The notes under the pieces are model-generated. The model saw nothing but the letters and a program-made list of their open reading frames with translations. It was not told where the DNA came from and ran no database searches. Position numbers and translations under genes: made by a program. Below, piece by piece: positions 6,716-13,186 of a stretch of 14,873 nucleotides of DNA. Each line of letters opens with the position of its first letter. Within the stretch, counting starts at the first letter, position 1. Origin of the DNA: JAISFI01 sp031553775 (GTDB taxonomy: Bacteria > Bacteroidota > Bacteroidia > Bacteroidales > Azobacteroidaceae); NCBI GenBank assembly GCA_031553775.1, contig JAVBLA010000057.1, positions 1 to 14,873 on the forward strand, read 5' to 3'.

Positions 6716-9682
6716 ATGAAAAAATCCCTATTACTATCTTTTGCCGCCACCCTTCCTGCTGCCGGAAGCATCGTCCCTGTAATTGCCCAGGATAAACCGA
6801 ATATTCTATGGCTGACGATTGAAGATACCAGTTGGTATGAGTTTGGAACTTACGGCAACGAGCATGCCAAAACACCTAATCTGGATTACCTGGCAGCTAA
6901 CGGGGTCCGCTTCACCCATGCCTGGTCTTGCGGTCCGCAAAGCTCTCCGGCCCGTTCCACCATCATTACGGGATGTTATTCTTCCACATATGGCATGGAG
7001 TGGCATCGCGACAGGGTATTGACTCCCAAAAACATTTTCTTTCCCCAACTACTAAGAGATGCGGGATATTACTGCACCAACAACGCAAAAACAGATTATA
7101 ATACTACTAACAATAACAATGCCTGTTGGGATGAATGCAAGAATACCGCTTCATATAACAATTCTAAAAGAAAAGACGACCAACCTTTTTTTGCTGTTTA
7201 TAACACAGGAATGACACATATGGGAAGGATCCGGACTTTCCACACCGATGGCAGAAGGGATTTCTCTAAAGAGGGGATCGATCCTGCCCGGTTGAACCTG
7301 CCTCCCCACCTGCCAGATCTCCCGGAAGTACGATCGGATCATGCTTTCCATTTAGAAGGAGTGACCGATGTGGATAAATGGGTAGGGATCTTTATCAGCG
7401 ACCTGAAACAGCAGGGATTATGGGATAACACCATCATCTTTTTTTACAGCGACCACGGAGGATGCTCTCCCAGGGGGAAAGGGTATTTATACGAATCCGG
7501 ATTACGGGTACCCATGATTGTTTATATTCCACCCAAATACAGGGATCAATTCAATATAATACCTGGAACCGTAAGCGACCGTTTAGTCAGTTTCGTAGAC
7601 CTTGCTCCCACAGTACTCAGCCTGACAGGAGTCAGCATTCCTGCCCACTATCAGGGACATGCATTCCTGGGACCGAAAAAAACGCCCGACAACCCCATGC
7701 AATACGGAATCTCCTGCAATCAGGCTACCCACTACCAACCGCTCAGGGCAGCAAACAATGGCCGGTACAAGTATATCCGCCGGTATATTCCGTATAAACA
7801 ACATTCCCTCCGGAATTATTACCAATGGGGAATGCCGGCCAATATGGCCTGGGATAAAACATTCCTGACCAAACAATGCACCACAGACTCCTGTAACCTG
7901 CCGTTTACCTGTGAATTTACGGAAGAATTGTTCGACCAGAGTGTAGATTCTTTCGATGTCAATAACCTGGCAGATCATCCGGATTACAGGGAAATATTGT
8001 CTGCAATGAGAGATTCGATCAAAAATTTCAACCGGAATACCCGGGACCTGGGTTTCTTCCTCTCGAAAACAAGGATGTCTAAAGATGTATATACTTATGT
8101 ACGGACAAGTTCTTTCCCCTTAAACGATCTATATGACCTGATCGATATGACATTGGAGAAAGGGAATGTTGACACCAATAAAATCATCGCCTATTTAGAT
8201 AACGAATATCCCGAATTCCGCTTCTGGGCAATTGTTAACCTGGCCCATCTGGGCAATACAGGCAGACTCAGCGTTTGTCCCCCGAAACTGAAAGAACTGA
8301 TCAACGACAGCGATCCGCAAATAGCGACCGAAGCCGCATGTGCTTTATGCTTCCTGGGAGAAGGAGAAAGAGGGATAACTTACCTTCTAAACGATATGCC
8401 GACATACAAGGAAGAAAAAACAGCCATCCTGGAATGCCTGGCGCTGAATCCACAAACACAAGCCTTGTTTACCCCTGGAAGGATTAATTTCCTGAAAACA
8501 AAAACAGCAATCAACAACTACAATAACCAAAAAGATATGGGCTTACTGGTAAGAGGAATACTGGCAAACCTGGGAGAGTGGGATGCCGACCGGATTTTCC
8601 CTCCCGAATCGTATGCAGAAGGAGTATCCCTTAACCAGACCAGAAGAGCCATCAAACCCATGCCGGGAGGAGATAAAACTGCTAAAGTCATCTTATCGGA
8701 AAATTTTGAGAAAATAGGCTCCGGAATCAAAAATACCCCTGTTACCAATTTGGATAAATACACCAACATCCCCGGATGGACATACAGTTCCGGAGTATTT
8801 TACGACCAGTCAGGCAGTTATGGAGGAGGACTAAAACTGGTTTCAAATGAATCTTTCTCAGCTTGGGTGGATACCCCTCCTCTCGACTTGCAGACCTCTT
8901 TCACACTTTCTTTCTATTCCAAAAAGAATGGAGCAATCAACGAAGGTACGATCTATGCTTTACTGGATAACGATACCATTTTCCAGTTTGAAAATCCGAA
9001 CAATACCTATAACCAGCGAAGAGTCGGTGCATCGTTCATTGCAACACCGCAAAGCAAAATACGCTTCCTCGGAAATATGGCAGCCAATAATATCGTCCAC
9101 CTGGACAGCGTAGTCATCACAGAATCTATAGAACCTGCCATCAACCTGCCTCAACGGAAAATCCTGGATCTCGGCACGCATCCCATAGGAAAAGATACAA
9201 CAGCCATGCTAATGCTGGAAGGAGCGAATCTGGAAGATTCTCCAATCGTATTCAGGCTCGCGCCCAATCCTTTTTTCGAGATCACCGGAACAAACGAGAT
9301 TATCCTCTCCGAAGACCAGGAAAGTGATAACACCGTTCATTTCCGTTTTCTATCACCTGAAACAGCAGGAATATATACTGCCAGGGTAGATATCGATGGC
9401 GGCGGACTCACCCCCAGGATCCTCTGGCTGAAGGGAACCTCTACAGGATTATATTCATCCATGGGGGCAATTCCGGCATCCAAAGTCCTGATCACTGTCT
9501 CGTCGGGTAAAGTCTTGATAGAATCGGATGCTCCGGGAGAAGTGCAAATATTCGGTATATCCGGACAGGTGATCCGGAAACAACCGATCGGACACACAGC
9601 CGAAGTAGCCTTACACTCCGGATTTTATATCTTCAGGGTTATTACATCCTCCGGTATAACAGTCAAAAAAATCATCCTGTAA
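6716..9682 (+). CDS. Serine-type sulfatase with HEAT-like region and C-terminal T9SS extension
   Basis: A 988-residue exported sulfatase. A signal peptide (about 1-25, ending VIAQ) is followed by the sulfatase fold with NILWLTIEDTSW at 29-40, the formylglycine motif CGPQSSPARSTIITG (Ser76 modified) and the metal-site YSDHGG (D246, H247). The pattern of motifs resembles N-sulfoglucosamine sulfohydrolase-type sulfatases, several of which also carry a HEAT-like helical tail; here this covers about 484-620 (EFRFWAIVNLAHLG). A long C-terminal extension follows: a jelly-roll-like domain (about 656-803, SENFEKIGSG to HLDSVVITES), an Ig-like domain (about 810-908) and a T9SS type A sorting domain (about 918-988, ending GFYIFRV...VKKIIL). 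It is therefore probably carried to the cell surface or released. The next gene is a close paralogue without the extension. Its substrate (N- or O-sulfate) cannot be assigned from sequence. Confidence 0.9.
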   Translation: MKKSLLLSFAATLPAAGSIVPVIAQDKPNILWLTIEDTSWYEFGTYGNEHAKTPNLDYLAANGVRFTHAWSCGPQSSPARSTIITGCYSSTYGMEWHRDRVLTPKNIFFPQLLRDAGYYCTNNAKTDYNTTNNNNACWDECKNTASYNNSKRKDDQPFFAVYNTGMTHMGRIRTFHTDGRRDFSKEGIDPARLNLPPHLPDLPEVRSDHAFHLEGVTDVDKWVGIFISDLKQQGLWDNTIIFFYSDHGGCSPRGKGYLYESGLRVPMIVYIPPKYRDQFNIIPGTVSDRLVSFVDLAPTVLSLTGVSIPAHYQGHAFLGPKKTPDNPMQYGISCNQATHYQPLRAANNGRYKYIRRYIPYKQHSLRNYYQWGMPANMAWDKTFLTKQCTTDSCNLPFTCEFTEELFDQSVDSFDVNNLADHPDYREILSAMRDSIKNFNRNTRDLGFFLSKTRMSKDVYTYVRTSSFPLNDLYDLIDMTLEKGNVDTNKIIAYLDNEYPEFRFWAIVNLAHLGNTGRLSVCPPKLKELINDSDPQIATEAACALCFLGEGERGITYLLNDMPTYKEEKTAILECLALNPQTQALFTPGRINFLKTKTAINNYNNQKDMGLLVRGILANLGEWDADRIFPPESYAEGVSLNQTRRAIKPMPGGDKTAKVILSENFEKIGSGIKNTPVTNLDKYTNIPGWTYSSGVFYDQSGSYGGGLKLVSNESFSAWVDTPPLDLQTSFTLSFYSKKNGAINEGTIYALLDNDTIFQFENPNNTYNQRRVGASFIATPQSKIRFLGNMAANNIVHLDSVVITESIEPAINLPQRKILDLGTHPIGKDTTAMLMLEGANLEDSPIVFRLAPNPFFEITGTNEIILSEDQESDNTVHFRFLSPETAGIYTARVDIDGGGLTPRILWLKGTSTGLYSSMGAIPASKVLITVSSGKVLIESDAPGEVQIFGISGQVIRKQPIGHTAEVALHSGFYIFRVITSSGITVKKIIL

Positions 9683-9718
9683 ACTATTCGAAAAAAATAA
9701 ATATGATCACATCATTTC

Positions 9719-9746
9719 CAATTTTCAATTCTCAATTTTCAATTAT
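9719..9746 (+). repeat. Four tandem CAATTNT heptamers just before the third sulfatase
   Basis: The gap before the third sulfatase contains four perfectly phased 7-base units: CAATTTT, CAATTCT, CAATTTT, CAATTAT. The array ends six bases before the ATG at 9753, so it covers the place where a ribosome-binding or leader region would be. A looser version stands before the preceding paralogue (about 6689-6709, ending in the same CAATTAT six bases before its ATG at 6716). AT-rich runs of this kind are seen between genes in Bacteroidota; the function is unknown. Confidence 0.7.
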
Positions 9747-9752
9747 TTACGT

Positions 9753-11768
9753 ATGAAAAGGTCCATACTACTATCCCTGGCTACAATGGCCATTCCCACT
9801 GCAGGAAACATCAGCATACTGTCTTCACAGGAAAAGCCGAATATACTATGGCTTACCATCGAAGATACCAGTTGGTTTGAATTCGGTACCTACGGACATC
9901 CACAGGCTAAAACGCCTAATCTGGACTACCTGGCATCTAACGGGATTAAATTTTCCCATGCCTGGTCTTGCGGACCGCAAAGTTCCCCTGCCCGATCTAC
10001 GATTATTACAGGCTGTTATTCATCTACTTACGGAATGGAATGGCACCGACAGCGGGTCAAAACTCCCGAAAACATCTTTTTTCCACAATTATTGAGGGAT
10101 GCCGGATATTACTGTACCAACAATGCAAAAACAGACTACAACAGTACCAACGACAATAAGGCCTGCTGGGATGAATGTAGTAACGATGCATCTTACCTGA
10201 GCCCGGAACGAAAAAAAAATCAGCCTTTCTTCGCTGTTTTTAACTCAGGAGTTACTCACATGAGCCGGCTGACGAGCTATCATCTCGACGGCAGAAGGGA
10301 TTTTGCCAAAGAAGGACTGGATCCGAAAAAACTGATTCTGCCGGAGCATTTGCCGGACATCCCTGAAGTACGCTCCGATTATGCCTTCCACCTGGAAGGA
10401 GTAACCGATATAGACAAACAGGTGGGTCTGTTTATCAAAGACCTTAAGAAACGCGGATTATGGGAAAATACCATCATCTTTTTTTACAGTGACCACGGAG
10501 GTTGTTCTCCAAGGGGAAAAGGCTACCTATATGAATCCGGAGTCAGAGTCCCAATGATTGTCTATGTTCCGGAAAAGTATCGTAAAGAGCTAGGCATTAA
10601 AGCAGGAACTACCAGCAACCGCCTGGTCAGTTTCGTTGACCTGGCGCCTACCGTACTCAGTCTGGCAGAAGCCAAAATCCCTTCCCATTACCAAGGACAT
10701 GCATTTTTAGGAAAACAAAAAACGCCTGATAATAAAATGCAATATGCCATCTGCTGTAACCAGGCTACACATTTCCAACCCATCAGGGCAGCCAGCGATG
10801 GCCGGTATAAATATATCCGCCGGTATATCCCATACAAACAACATGCTTTAAGAAACTATTTCCAATGGGCAATGCCGGGAAATATGGGATGGGACAATGC
10901 GTATCAAAAAAACCAATGCATGAATAACGCCTGCTCCCTGCCTTTTACAGATCAGTATACGGAAGAATTATTCGACCAGAGCACCGACTCTGTAGACGTA
11001 CATAACTTAGCCGGCAATCCGAAATACCAGAAGATACTGTTAGCAATGAGAGACTCCGTCAAACAGTTCAACCGGAGAACCAAAGACCTGGGCTTCTTCA
11101 TGCTGGAAACAAGAATCTCGAAAGATGTATATACCCTCGTAAGGACTACCGGTTTTCCATTAAACGAATTATACGATCTGATCGACATGACCCTGGATCC
11201 CAAAGCAGACACAAAAAAAATAGTTTCCTACCTGAACCATGCGGAGCCGGAATTCCGGTATTGGGCAATCGTCAACCTAGCACAATTGGGAAAAACCAAA
11301 CGTTTGAAAGAATGCCCTTCCCAACTGAAAAAGCTACTTGAGGATCCCAATCCGTACATTGCTGCAGAAGCAGCCTACGCTCTTTGTGTATTGGGAGAAA
11401 GCGACAAAGGAATGGAATTCCTGCTTGCCGATATGAATACGCAGAAAGTTTCCATATTGGAAACCCTGGCTTTAGACAGAGAAATCAATCGTATCTTTAC
11501 CCCGGAAAGGATCGCTTTCCTGAAAACAAAAACCGATGTTAAAAAATATGCCAACCAAAAAGATCTCGGAGTAATGGTAAGGGGCGTATTGGTCAATCTG
11601 AACGAATGGAGCGCCTACGAAATATATCCATCAAAAGAATGTTATGCGGAAGGTCTTAAAGTAAACGAAACCAGACGCCCGATCAAAGGCCCTGAAATAA
11701 AAGAAAAACAAACAAAAAATCCTGGTAAAAATACCGACAAAAAGAAAAACCGGGAAGACGAAGAATAA
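9753..11768 (+). CDS. Serine-type sulfatase with HEAT-like region, periplasmic paralogue of the preceding gene
   Basis: A 671-residue sulfatase, aligning with the preceding one almost without gaps from its signal peptide to about residue 644; by eye well over two thirds of the residues match. It keeps NILWLTIEDTSW, the motif CGPQSSPARSTIITG (Ser77 modified), YSDHGG (D247, H248) and the HEAT-like region (about 484-620, EFRYWAIVNLAQLG). Where the paralogue continues into 340 residues of beta domains and a T9SS signal, this protein stops after about 28 charged residues (EIKEKQTKNPGKNTDKKKN...). It should stay in the periplasm, or be held there by its basic tail, instead of being sent to the surface. 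The ATG is supported by a good signal peptide (MKRSILLSLATM...). The gene is last in the plus-strand run and ends seven bases before a strong hairpin. The pair most likely arose by tandem duplication. Confidence 0.9.
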   Translation: MKRSILLSLATMAIPTAGNISILSSQEKPNILWLTIEDTSWFEFGTYGHPQAKTPNLDYLASNGIKFSHAWSCGPQSSPARSTIITGCYSSTYGMEWHRQRVKTPENIFFPQLLRDAGYYCTNNAKTDYNSTNDNKACWDECSNDASYLSPERKKNQPFFAVFNSGVTHMSRLTSYHLDGRRDFAKEGLDPKKLILPEHLPDIPEVRSDYAFHLEGVTDIDKQVGLFIKDLKKRGLWENTIIFFYSDHGGCSPRGKGYLYESGVRVPMIVYVPEKYRKELGIKAGTTSNRLVSFVDLAPTVLSLAEAKIPSHYQGHAFLGKQKTPDNKMQYAICCNQATHFQPIRAASDGRYKYIRRYIPYKQHALRNYFQWAMPGNMGWDNAYQKNQCMNNACSLPFTDQYTEELFDQSTDSVDVHNLAGNPKYQKILLAMRDSVKQFNRRTKDLGFFMLETRISKDVYTLVRTTGFPLNELYDLIDMTLDPKADTKKIVSYLNHAEPEFRYWAIVNLAQLGKTKRLKECPSQLKKLLEDPNPYIAAEAAYALCVLGESDKGMEFLLADMNTQKVSILETLALDREINRIFTPERIAFLKTKTDVKKYANQKDLGVMVRGVLVNLNEWSAYEIYPSKECYAEGLKVNETRRPIKGPEIKEKQTKNPGKNTDKKKNREDEE

Positions 11769-11774
11769 ACTGTA

Positions 11775-11796
11775 AGGGCGACCTAGCGGTCGCCCT
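11775..11796. terminator. Perfect hairpin between convergent genes, probable bidirectional terminator and REP-like element
   Basis: AGGGCGACC and GGTCGCCCT form a perfect 9-base stem around the loop TAGC. It follows the third sulfatase stop by six bases and is followed on the plus strand by TCATTTT, a weak T-run. It also holds the stop codon (CTA on the plus strand, 11783-11785) of the convergent membrane-protein gene. Short GC-rich palindromes of this style recur between genes in Bacteroidota, so it may be a dispersed repeat serving as a terminator. Confidence 0.65.
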
Positions 11797-12163
11797 CATT
11801 TTCCATCGCCCTAAATCTCCGGATCAAACCATCCCCCACCAAAAGCAAAAGGATCACCAATGCAAACATAACAAATGAAGGATCTATATCTATCCCGGAA
11901 AACAATCCTGTCCAATCCGGTTTCGTATTCCAGGGTATTTCTACATTTACACCCATATAATAAAAAACACATGCAGGAATAGCAATAATCCCAACAATAC
12001 CCGCTGCCATCCACAGATAAGTAAGCCATACTTTTCTCCGTTTCTGCCGGATGGCTTCTTTCTCTACACGAACCATCAATTTTTCCATAAAATCTCCGGA
12101 TGTATCCTCCGGCCTGACCTCCTGAAACAGTTCTTCCAGCCAATCTTTCTCTGAATTTTTCAT
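11783..12163 (-). CDS. Small two-helix membrane protein, probable anti-sigma factor
   Basis: A 126-residue protein with a charged N-terminal part of about 45 residues (KDWLEELFQEVRPEDTSGDF, then a Lys/Arg-rich stretch) and two hydrophobic segments, about 45-70 (TYLWMAAGIVGIIAIPACVF) and 97-114 (FVMFALVILLLLVGDGLI). It ends in the charged tail RRFRAMENEGDR. No zinc-binding anti-sigma motif or other known domain is visible. The role is inferred from position: its ATG overlaps the stop of an ECF sigma factor gene by four bases, the common arrangement for a sigma factor and the membrane protein that holds it. The N-terminal part would then face the cytoplasm and bind the sigma factor. Its last residues (EGDR) and stop codon are encoded inside the 11775-11796 palindrome. 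A membrane protein unrelated to the sigma factor is possible but less likely. Confidence 0.75.
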   Translation of the reverse strand: MKNSEKDWLEELFQEVRPEDTSGDFMEKLMVRVEKEAIRQKRRKVWLTYLWMAAGIVGIIAIPACVFYYMGVNVEIPWNTKPDWTGLFSGIDIDPSFVMFALVILLLLVGDGLIRRFRAMENEGDR

Positions 12164-12714
12164 TCTGCCGTTAATTTATTGATTTCAACAGCTAATCTTT
12201 TCCGTATACGATGTAATTTTACTTTTACATTCGCCTGACTGAGACCTGAGATTCGGCCTATCTCCTCAATCGGACGATGATCCATATAAAACAACGTTAT
12301 CAATAATGCATCTTCCGGAGGAAGCAGTTTCAAAGCCTTCTCCAGAATAAGGATCTTTTCTTCCATCTCGAGATCTTCCAGATTTTCAATCAGTTCTTCT
12401 TCCCGCAGATTAGAAAAATTATCGGTAAAAGAAGAAAAAACGATCTTCCGTTTCCGCATTTCCGACAAGGTAGTATTGTACGCAATCCGGTACAGCCAGG
12501 TGGAAAACTCCGACTCTTCCCTGTACGAATCCAACGATTTAAATACCTTGATAAAAACTTCCTGAGCAATATCTTCGGCATCTTCCCTGTTATTGACAAT
12601 CCTGAATATTATGGTAAAAACCATAGGCCGGCAGGTAGACACAATATGAGCAAAAGCCTTGTAATCGCCGGCCTTTACACGCTTAATATCTTCCAGATCA
12701 ACAGTATTTACCAT
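12160..12714 (-). CDS. ECF-type RNA polymerase sigma-70 factor
   Basis: At 184 residues this has the length of a standard ECF sigma factor. Region 2 covers about 22-85, with DAEDIAQEVFIKVFKSL for -10 recognition and core binding and FSTWLYRIAYN behind it. A linker rich in acidic residues follows (about 100-125). Region 4 covers about 128-178 (LPPEDALLITLFYMDHRPIEEIGRISGLS, then the recognition helix QANVKVKLHRIRKRL). It would redirect RNA polymerase to a small set of promoters when released by its partner. Its stop overlaps the start of the two-helix membrane protein (ATGA), so the two form one unit. This is not the SusC/SusD-linked sigma/FecR type: no FecR-like gene follows. The neighbouring sulfatase genes may or may not be targets; nothing in the sequence settles this. 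Confidence 0.93.
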   Translation of the reverse strand: MVNTVDLEDIKRVKAGDYKAFAHIVSTCRPMVFTIIFRIVNNREDAEDIAQEVFIKVFKSLDSYREESEFSTWLYRIAYNTTLSEMRKRKIVFSSFTDNFSNLREEELIENLEDLEMEEKILILEKALKLLPPEDALLITLFYMDHRPIEEIGRISGLSQANVKVKLHRIRKRLAVEINKLTAE

Positions 12715-12763
12715 ATATACTTCTTTCGTTGTTTTGTTTGACGCACAAAAATGTCAGTGGTTA

Positions 12764-12771
12764 CAAAAATA
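12764..12771 (-). promoter_or_regulatory. Likely -7 box (TATTTTTG) of the sigma/anti-sigma operon
   Basis: On the minus strand the sequence reads TATTTTTG, matching TAnnTTTG, 49 bases before the sigma factor ATG. This would give a leader of roughly 40 bases. No clear TTTG is present at the -33 distance; the upstream stretch is AT-rich. Confidence 0.45.
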
Positions 12772-12835
12772 TATATATTTCAGAATGCATTGTGTTTTTC
12801 CAGGGTTGTTATTGTAGGGAACTATTTGATTTGTA

Positions 12836-12851
12836 CAAGGCTATCGCCTTG
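12836..12851. repeat. Hairpin CAAGGC-TATC-GCCTTG (copy 1)
   Basis: A perfect 6-base stem with a 4-base loop. A second copy with one loop base changed (TGTC) lies 43 bases on, at 12879-12894. It stands outside the nested element described next and may be the outer half of the same repeated unit. Confidence 0.6.
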
Positions 12852-12860
12852 GAAGATTTT

Positions 12861-12936
12861 TTAGAATTACAAATAGGTCAAGGCTGTCGCCTTGCGGTTC
12901 TATACTTTTTGCCTTGATGCAAAAAGAATTCTAAGA
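12861..12936. repeat. Nested inverted-repeat element with two internal hairpins
   Basis: TTAGAATT (12861-12868) and AATTCTAA (12927-12934) form an outer 8-base stem, lengthened by T-G and T-A pairs to 12859 and 12936. Inside it are hairpin CAAGGC-TGTC-GCCTTG (12879-12894) and hairpin CTTTTTGC-CTTGAT-GCAAAAAG (12905-12926), the latter directly abutting the outer stem. As RNA this folds as a three-way junction. The CTTTTTGC...GCAAAAAG palindrome looks like one I recall as common between genes in Bacteroidota, so a small dispersed repeat is the best guess; a structured RNA is the alternative. Confidence 0.6.
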
Positions 12937-13102
12937 CAAATCCAAATTAGTTTTCAACTTTTTTGCTTAACGGTAGGCAGTTTGTCGTTCTTTCGTTTGT
13001 CGGTTCATAATAATCTTTAAATGAGATATTTTTAGTTTTTTCTTATAACATCAATGTTCAGACAAAATAAAAGAGGGTATTTGTAGCAAAAAGCCATTAT
13101 TG

Positions 13103-13126
13103 ACGGGTAAATATATTTATACCCGT
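13103..13126. repeat. AT-rich palindrome ACGGGTA...TACCCGT
   Basis: Arms ACGGGTA and TACCCGT enclose ten AT bases; the inner TAAATATATTTA (13108-13119) is itself a perfect palindrome. It lies just beyond the terminator of the DUF1254 gene and could act as a second stop signal or as an operator-like site. Confidence 0.45.
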
Positions 13127-13134
13127 ATATACGC

Positions 13135-13169
13135 AAAAATCCGGTAATTGCATTAACAACTGCCGGATT
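13135..13169 (-). terminator. Intrinsic terminator of the DUF1254/DUF1214 unit
   Basis: Arms 13138-13150 and 13157-13169 form a 13-base stem (one T-G wobble and one A-C mismatch) around the loop CATTAA. On the minus strand a run of five T follows the stem core (13139 to 13135). It lies 17 bases after the stop codon at 13187, in the position expected for a Rho-independent terminator. Confidence 0.85.
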
Positions 13170-13186
13170 CTTTATAGTGCAAGGAA

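Larger units (their letters stand above)
12715..13186. other. Gene-free interval of 472 bases, rich in inverted repeats
   Basis: No credible gene on either strand; the one open frame (12729-12917, plus) runs through two palindromes and has no recognisable features. From left to right it holds a likely promoter for the sigma factor (12764-12771), two near-identical hairpins (12836-12851, 12879-12894), a nested hairpin element (12861-12936), a pair of TTTGTCG direct repeats (12981-12987, 12996-13002), an AT-rich palindrome (13103-13126) and an intrinsic terminator (13135-13169). I see no tRNA or known riboswitch in it. Confidence 0.7.

Noticed and set aside
12836..12894. CRISPR-like repeat pair
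   Set aside because: Only two short palindromes with different flanks are present; there is no third repeat, no uniform spacers and no cas gene.
12729..12917. Plus-strand open frame of 62 codons in the gene-free gap
   Set aside because: It runs through two palindromes, has no known domain, and overlaps the likely sigma promoter on the other strand.
12721..12997. TTCTTTCGTT occurring at 12721-12730 and 12988-12997
   Set aside because: A ten-base match in T-rich sequence is easily chance, and the flanks do not extend the similarity.
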